A DNA stretch of 64,000 nt, from contig NC_135358.1 in the NCBI RefSeq assembly GCF_051622035.1, positions 7,977,001-8,041,000 of the forward strand, written 5' to 3'. The stretch is from Arctopsyche grandis (taxonomy: Eukaryota > Arthropoda > Insecta > Trichoptera > Hydropsychidae). The position numbers were made by a program, and so were the translations under genes. Shown piece by piece: positions 44,101 through 54,000 of the stretch. The notes under the pieces were generated by a model that ran no database searches, was not told where the DNA came from, and was given only the letters and a program-made list of their open reading frames with translations. How positions within the stretch are numbered: position 1 is the first letter of the stretch; each line of letters begins with the position of its first letter.

Positions 44101-47100
44101 GTCGTCGAATAACGGAAAACTCCTCTAATTAAAAACACCAGTCATTAGCATGCAAAATAAGCGCACCAAGAACGGAACGATTATTACACCGACACACATA
44201 CATACAGCCATACTAGTAAAACGGCGTTTATCCGAGGATGTAATTTGTACGTCTCGATTTACAAAGCAATCTCCTATGTACATATGTATATCGAGTTCAT
44301 CTAACCGAGCAGATTTATTCGCATCTCGGCAAGGAAGAGATAAAGTCGCCTCGACTGAATTCCGATGGTTGAAAGGATACAGTGACCTCTCTAATTGACA
44401 CTTAAACCCGATAAAGCATCAGTATTCTACGTAGGTAATGGATACGTGCGGACATGACCAACATCAGGTGTGTCCAGCATCGAATGCGAAATGAGGCGAT
44501 CAGGAAGAACGATACTGCGAATACAATGAATTGTTGCTACAACAATCTTGATTGTTGCTGCTACTATTGCAAAAAAAAAAAAAAACAACAGACTATCGTT
44601 GCTAATTTCAACGAGGACGATCCTACAATAGATAAATCTACTATGAATTACGGCGCATTAGAACCGATTTATAATAGCTAGCGAAGATAATCGACTTCGT
44701 GCTACAATAAAATCAGCCAATTAACAAAACTCGTTAGTGCTTTGTATTAAAATTTGAAGAAGATCACGTTTTAGCCATTTGCGCAAGATGCATTTGTAAC
44801 AGGGGGGGGGCCATAAATGATCTATCGGTAGCAACAATTATGGAGCACAATTATTTCGAAACAAATTTTGCAAGGTTCGCATACAAGACCAATACATTTT
44901 GCAAGTCCTATGACCCTGCAAATTATTAAATAATGTGACAAACATATTTTTTTTTCAAATATGTAGTTTTGAGTGTGAATAAAAATTGACGTCGATCATC
45001 AACGCCAAATACGTTCATGGCTTCCGCTGTATATCTTCCCGTGATCTTTTACGACATTGAAGACAGGGGAGGGGGGGGGGGTGATAATGATGGATAGATA
45101 GCGTTAAGATATTATTGCCATATTTACATCCCCACATGCACTCTGGCTGAATCGGATAGTGCCCACCCGGTAGACCCCCTACGGTGACTTCACAGCAGGA
45201 TTTCTCGATGCCGTAGATTTAAGTTAGTTTGCTACTATGTAAGTAAAATATTGGAAAAATGCTATCCGCATACCTTTTTATGAAAAAAAAGCATACACGA
45301 AATGTAGCGTGCGGCATCAATGGAATTTGTACGACTGACAAAGTCTTAAAAACAAATTTCATCACGCAGTATTTTTGTTTCATTTGAAAATTAAAAACTA
45401 ACGAATTTTCACGACATCTACCTATGCACACACGTATATGCTGCCGTGGAGAAATGTATAGGACCACTTGTAAAAACTAACTTTAAAAAAGAAAATTTTG
45501 AATTTCATTCCCTTTTCACCTCTACATCTAGCTCAGAAGGTACATATTTGGGATTTTGAAAGACACGGTGCTCTTTTCCGTATTCGTCTCATTTTTTCAA
45601 CAAGTCTTTTTCTTATTACAGGTCTTTTACTACGCCTATCGGTCTGAGAATATTTCCTACACTCTTCTGAACGGTTTGAAACTTTGCCATTTTGCGCGGT
45701 TTGGTCACCGATAGAGATTTTAATTGCTTTTGCTAGTTCGATGGTGAAAAATAATCGTAATAAACACGTTTAAGAAACAAAAAAATTATGAACGATTTTT
45801 TATAGAACTTATCTCACTGCATCCTTTTAATCTCATTTAGACTGCACACCGCGATAAATTAAGTTGTTTTTACTTTTTTTTCTATCCCGACCCTAGAAAA
45901 TTTATTAAAATAATCTAAGCCCTGTTCCCTTCACTCAATCCCCGTATTTTTGGCATTATTTAATTGTACTGAATAAAAAAAACAGCAACGGAAACGATAA
46001 ATCAATCAACTTCTACCGAAATACTGATTTGCGTAAAATGAACATTTTTACATATATTTTTTGAAATAATAAGCAATCCAAGGAAGAAAAAGTAGAGTTA
46101 AACAATAGATGAATTCACAATAAGATGCAATACAGGCAGTGGCTGTTTCAAATACCCGAGTACTTCCGGTCAAAACCGTTTTATCTTTAAAGTGGCCTAA
46201 TACATTTGTCCACGGCTGCATTTTCCGTATAATTTAAAAACCCCTGCATTCTATTAGATTTATATATATTTACATAAATATGGATAACTAGTGAACAATA
46301 ATTAAATACGTCATTATCGTCGAAGCGGAACAACATTTGCATTTACAACACCAACCTTTTTTCTTGTAAGGCTTCCGCAAAGACGCCCACAGATAGTGTT
46401 TCTTGAGTTTTTCGGCATCGCCGTATATGTTCAAATCGCTCGTGTACGTCTTCGGATAGTGAAGACTCTTCTTCGGACAGTTGTTGTTGTTGTTGTTGTT
46501 GTTACTATCGCCGTGGAAAAAGGACACCAATCTGTTGAGAGGGCTCATCCTAGGCGGGAGCTTATGCACGGTAGGAGTACTCATTTCCCCGGAAAATTTG
46601 CATTCACAGCACTAACGCGTACACACACCGACACACACATAGTCGCTCCGATTATGGCGTGTCCATGGATTAATGGGGTTCTGGGCGATGGGCGACGACG
46701 ATTAGACGTGGGTGTGTAGATGGTCCATGTCAGCCACGGGGACGACACATGACATGACCATCGCGATACGAACGCTAAAACACAACTGAATGGAGCAAGT
46801 GAAGCAATTCGGTTTTTTCCCTGCCATAACAGTACGCTCGCTGGACTTTCTTTTTGGTCGACTTTCGATCTTGCGAGGCGAAAAGTAACGGAGAACCGCA
46901 CGCTAGCGGCGCAGAACCTCGGTGGCTGTTGAACCCTAATTCTATTCGATAACCGTCAATTGTTGTTGTTATTACATGGGACCGATTCCATTTGCATACT
47001 CGACAATTAGCCGACCACTATTATGTTTAGTTTCACTCTTTCGTTCGCGCTCCACAGAGCGTAATTCGTCAATGTACAATTTGTGCGCAACGAACGCTCA

Positions 47101-50100
47101 GGCACTATCCAAAAAAGAAGCATTTGTGGACTATATGAATCGGAATATAAAATTGAATACGAGTATGCATATCGGCATATGTATGTATGTAGAACTGTAG
47201 TTTCCATCTGTGGCCAAGTATGATTTTACTGCGGTCAGCATTTACCTCGAAAATTAGAAATTCATCAAATCCGTCATCTCTGAAGTCCAATTTTCAGTTC
47301 CAAAAACACTATTTCTGTTTGACGTTAGAATAATTCACAAATTGTTATCACTTATTTTAATTCGATATATCCGAACCTCGAAAAGGCAGAATAAATGCTT
47401 AAACAGGCCACCAATATTTTTCAATATTTTTAAAGGCTATTAAATCCGTAAAATTGTTAAACATTATATTTAATGTTTTGCGAAATGAAGAAAAGTGGGC
47501 TTACGATGCTTACAAATATAACGGCATATACATATGTATAATAGATATTTATGTATAAATATATATTTTCATAAATCTTTATATCATTCATCAATCGATA
47601 CAATTACGCTAACCTACATATGAATATATAAAATTTTATTCGAAAAAAACAAAAACATTAATATGTATTGGATTTTCGACGATCATTTGAAAACATTTCT
47701 TGAACACCATCTTTCTGTTAAATAATATTATGGGACTATTATTTTTGGATGCAACCATTATTTTAAAGATATTAGAATTACATACAATTAAACCGATCGA
47801 TCCACATATGAAATGACCTTAGAAAAATTAAAATCCTTGTCTACTAAAAATCTTTCATTATAAAATTAAAACTTTTTAGATAATCATTTGAAATTAACGC
47901 CGAAAATATTATTTATTATTTATTGAATTCTATACGGACGACTTCACATGATGATATACATATATTGATAGAGATAGCACAGTTTTATAAATCGTCAAAA
48001 ATAAATACAAATATTTATCAAAATTGTCATTGTTGTTTATTCTATTACCTAAAATAATCACATAACTAGTCTTTTCTGTCTAAACACGACACATTTGTCT
48101 AATTTAAAATAAAACACGTAAGTCTTATTTAAATTCACACAACAACACAACCATTGTATTAAATACATATTGGTCAATTTATTCAAAATAAAATCAATCG
48201 TTTTCATCACATTCGCTATTTCACATTTCCCATGCTTGCTAAACAATTTTTGCACCATCTTCATTTCACGCCACGATAAGTAACACGAAAGGAAAAACAA
48301 AACAAAAAAAAAAAAAAACTAGAACTCGACATTGCTGCACAAAATACACTGCACAAACGAGATAACCCCGCAGTTAACATTTCGCAAAGTTCGGCCGAGG
48401 AACACCACTGTGCATTGTCTCAATTGTGCTTTCACGGTTAAATCGACGTGAATGTGTAAAATTTTCGTTCCCACGTACATATACGTTCTCCACTTTTACC
48501 AATGAAAAATAATGGCCACGCGGTATATTATGATAATGTGTCTGTCCGTCTATCACGGTCTGTGACTGCGAAATTTCGCGTCACGTTACGAAATCGAAAC
48601 CGCGATGAAGATATATGTATGTACATAGTAGTACTACAATGAAATATCTGCATGTACTATGTGAAAAAGATTTGATATTGTTCTGCGCCACTAACTATGT
48701 ATGTATACCGTTCGCAATGCGGTATTTTAAAATTGACCGTTAATGAATCGGATGAGTAGACTTTCACGAAGTAAGAAGATAAGTGTCACCTTGAACAATG
48801 AGATTGAATTAAAAATACGTATACATTTTAACCTGATTTCTCATTTTAATCCAATTATCAATATTTTCGTAAAGGCAGTGAAGAATCCGATTTAGATACA
48901 AAAACAACATTACACATTTGTTAATATTGTTGCTAAAAGGTTCGCCAATAACTTCAAACAAAACATTATATGTAGTTTTAGATAAACTTTTAGCGAATGT
49001 ATCGACTATACATATGGATATTTACCGATGTATAAAGATGAAATTTTTGTTCGTTTGCTGTGCAAATCTACAGATTCCAATATAAAGCCATCAAATTTGA
49101 TACCAAAATCTCATAGTAAAGCTTAGAACGTGAACGGCTTTTGTAAGAGATCATAATCTGAAAAAGTTCTTTGGTTTCTACTCATCAGTTTTTCCAACTT
49201 TCACCCAACCGAGAAACGCTTGGTAATTCTACTAGTTTCATGTATACTACATACATACGTACATATGTACATATGAAAAATTGTAACTCATGAATAAGTT
49301 TGCGAGTAATGAACGAATATGAGTATTCAAAAGAAATAACAAATTTTAAATTGTACTATCCGGCTTTGCTTGATTCCATTTTTGAAGATCTCTTCCGTTT
49401 TTGCACGAATATAATAAAATAAACTTGGAATGGAAATGCAGTCTAGTAGTGAGAATATCGTCGAACCATGAAAAAATCTTCATTTGTTTTTTTTTTATTT
49501 AATTTATTTAAATCGAAAAAAATAATATTATTTAACGACCACCAATCACAAATGTCTTTGACCAATTCAATCAATCAGAAACGACTTTGACGACAGCCAA
49601 TCAGAAATGAATTACAGACAACGTTTCGGTTTTATATAAATTTATAAGGTAGAGAATTCTTATAGATATGAATGTTTAAAACGTATTGAAATGAAAAAGA
49701 CTTATTATGTATGCATGTACTAAGTTGTAGGTCAACTTTGTCTATTAAAATCATTAGTGTTGATTAAAAGTTCCATACAAAATGAATTGTTTCGTTGCTT
49801 TATGAACCCACCCTGCACATGTTTTCACATAATTCGCTAACATGAAGGGTACAAATACGCATTGCAGATAAATGGAGACTGCGGCACCTAAAAAAGTTTT
49901 ACCATTCGCTAGAGTGTCGGCGATTATGGACACAGTCGTAACGATTGATCATTAGGTCGTAATTGACGTAAGAAAAATTTCAGACATTAGAGCTCCATAA
50001 TGAAAATGATTTTCTCTTAATTTCCCCAGAGACCGTCGCCGTCTCGATTTATTTCCAAATAATTGCTCCTATTGTGCGATCGAATGGACCGTCCTTTTCT

Positions 50101-51008
50101 ACTCTCTTCAATATAAAAGCTTAATTTATAGCAGCCTGTTCCAAGAGGAGAAATCGTTTTTACGAATGCAAAAAGTGCACACATATTTAGCATAAACCGG
50201 ACGAGAAGTTTCAGCTTATCGCTACACGTTCACTCCGACGACGACACCGACAGTCATTATAATTACATACATACAAAGATTGATACGACTAATTAAAAGC
50301 GATCTCGTTTAGAAATCGTTCAGACGTTTCCTAATATAATGTGATTAAAATATTTACAGTTAAGCAAAGTGAATCTTCCGCATAGTAAAAATGCAACCTA
50401 AAAAAATCAAACGGTAACAAATACATACATGTGCATATATAATATAGAGAATGCAAATTTATCTCAATGGGTTCGATAAAATTCTTGAAATTGCCACTCG
50501 AGATAATTTGCGATGACCACGCGCCTTCTTTTAATGTTTTGCGGTTTTGCCCAAAGGCTATCATCGCCAACGTTCAGACTGGGCGCGGTACATATGTAGT
50601 TTCAACTTTTTATTCGATAATGATTATAAATCAAGCGGAAACTATTATTTATATCGCATGTATACATAATTGATCGAGAAAGTTAATTTAGTAATAATCC
50701 TTCGATGAAAATTTGACACACCGCTAACGTGAGAAAAGGCGAGACTAAATCAATAAAGCTGCGATTACACGACCACCATTTTCGGTCAGTTTTTTTTTGT
50801 GCCAGTGTGATGTTTACAGAAGTCAATGGTGTATTTGACGGGGATTATGTAAGCTACCCTACAAGGACATACACACTATAAAATGACAAAAACATTGTTC
50901 GTGCATTTATATCTCATATAAATTACATACATACATATTGTAGGAGTAAACATAGTTACATATACATATGTAACTATGACCTGATGATACCAGAAGTTAT
51001 ATCTGTAT

Positions 51009-51080
<72 letters not shown>

Positions 51081-54000
51081 GTATTGTATACACCGTTTCA
51101 TTTACATCCTGGCTATGTTTTACACACATTTTCAAAAAGTAGAACCCTTCTTAGTACCTATGTACATATAAGCCTTCGTAAATATAGCAACGTGTAAAAT
51201 ATATTTACACATGCAATTTACATACATACAAATAAAATCCTGCATTCAATGATTCAATTGAATGGATTCAACAGATTTCACAAAATTTTAAAATTCTATG
51301 ATCAATTTAAGCGGCCAGATGAATTCATACCTTCACATATTCACAGAAGAAGTGAACAATATTTTATGTCCGCCAAAATATGTGTGAAGGTTTAAAAGTG
51401 TCAGAACAAATGTGATTGACGAAAATGCAGGTCATCCCGCGTGTCAAGGCCTCAAACTATGGGGACCAAACTTATGTAGTATAATATCCAAGTAATTCAT
51501 TAAACAATCGAAAAAAAAGTTTTACTTAGTAGATTTGAAAACTAAGAAATATTACTGGCTTCGTTTTTTTAGATTAAATATAATATATCGATGGCTTGGT
51601 GCACAGATATTGTATGTCCATTTTTGAATTTGTATCGAATAATTTAGGTATTTTATTTCAAGGTAATTTATGCATGTATAAACCTTAATAGGAAACCTTG
51701 ATTGTGAATTATTCCAGCATCTACAAACTTAAAATTCGATACTAATTCAAAAATGGGCACACAATATCTGTGCGCCTTTAATTTATGCCTTTAATGTGTC
51801 TACCTTTAATTTATGCCTTTAATGTGTCTACCTTTAATTTATGATTATCTCTACCATACATATATCAATGGATATTATACAAAAAATTCACACGAAAGGT
51901 TTTCCACATCCATTTGTCGTGCGTGGCAGAGATTCCTTTCTCCACGTCGTATCTTAAAGATTCTCACTTTTTTCGCTCGACAAATAGAGCGAAGTGAATT
52001 TAAAAATGTTGGACTAATTGACTAATTGTTTCCGCTCCAGACTAGACAGATTTCACCGCAATCACACCTCTTCACTACGATATCATCTTACGCTAACAAT
52101 ACCGAAATTACTTTCGCGATACAATCACCGAATGTTCGCGAATATATCATCGACCGTATTTTATCGTTCTACGCTGACATTATACACCTTTTACACATTT
52201 TTTTTTCTATTTCCTCGAATACGTAATGAATAATGAATGTGATAATGCGAACTGACGAAAAAAATACAATTAATATTTTGGTCGATCGCCAAAACTGGAA
52301 AGTCGAAAGTGTGGGCACAACCGCAATAAGGTTATGCAAACTGCTAAATAAATTATATCAGCTACGAAGACGTCGCTGTTGTCTTGTTAAATCCATATAA
52401 TTAGAAATATAATACATAATATTTAATAAGCTGGTCAATTGTTATTTGTTCCCACACACTGAACATTATTTTCGGCAATTACAACAACGTTCGTTTCGAA
52501 TAGTAATTAATATGCGCTATATCTATTTTAATTCCAAAAACATTGGTACATATTCAAATAAATCGTTACGAAATATTCCCAGTCGCATATGAAAGAATCT
52601 CTTACAACTTCTCTACATAACAAATAGAAATGTTTTTCCTTGATAATGATTCGACATTCAATTGTTATCAAATAAATAATATATGCATTACTTTCTATTA
52701 CAGTTGCCAAAAAAAAAAACATCTTCGAAATTTCAATCACGTAAGATATTATAATATAAAACCGGTTATTGTCTAAAGAAATAAAAAAATAAATCTTAAA
52801 ACTTAATAATACGCTTTTATTGTAACATCTTCTCGAAAGTAAGCCTTAATAATAGCTGTTATATGTAGATTAGAGATACCACCGAAAAAGTTACTATATA
52901 TGTATAATCGCGATTTTCATTTTCGCAGAGAAAGGCGTGATAATTTCACAGGTCATATCTTATCCGTACAAACGAGAAAGATCATCTACAATTAACCCTG
53001 TTTTTATTGAAAGGACGAAGAGAAACAAACGAACAATGGGAGGGAAAAACAGACGGGAGATAAATCACCTTTGCGACTATCTGAGGTCTCCGAACTGAAA
53101 GTCTCGAGTTCATATCACAGTTGTCACACGATTTGCGGAGAAAGCCGTTTGATGGATGTGAGAACCTAAATAACGTGTTTACACATCTAGTGGCTTTCCC
53201 ATATAATATTCGCAGATTATAATTAGGGGGAGGATTAAAGTCATTTCAATGATAAAACGTAAATTTATTACAAAACACTTATGATATTCATTATTTAATC
53301 AAGTGATCTGTGACTTGGAAACTAACATTCCGAAAAGCATTGGAAAAACCAAACAAGAAAATCGATTATATATACAGTGACACCTAGTGAAAAATTTCCC
53401 AAGCTTCCCCACAGAACCGAACCAAATTTTGAAAAATAAATGGTGAGAAACTTAGACAAACTCAAAAACACACATAAAGAGGGCGCTATTCATTTTTATC
53501 ACTCAAATACAAACAAAAAATTATCAAGTATGTAACCTACAAACATTTTTTTAATCAATGCATAAATGTGTTGATAAGCAAGCTGACACTTAAATAATAA
53601 AAAAAAAACACCGCTAGAATTTCTAACCAAAATGATGCAATCAATATTGACTTTCGATTACTGGTTTTTCGGGCTAGACCGTCAACTTCTACATAGTTCA
53701 TATTTGACCAGTACCCACAACAAATAATGATTTTTTTTTTGTATATGTATAATGCAAATTCAAAAGGTGCGCCCGTATAATAATTATCAAAATGTACATA
53801 CACACATACGTTGTGTTATATTATACAATAAAAAATTTCAAAACTGTCAATGATCAAGTTGAAAAATTCGCATTGATGTGAAACCTTATCGGTTCAATTC
53901 GCCACAATCCTAGTGCACATTTGCGTGAAATACGTAGCAATGTACATATATGTGCATTTAGTATAAATACGACGATGTACTTTATTTTCATTTTACCATA

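Noticed and set aside
44802..45080. G-runs as possible quadruplexes or element ends
   Set aside because: Single homopolymer runs without the spaced pattern of a quadruplex and without partner ends.
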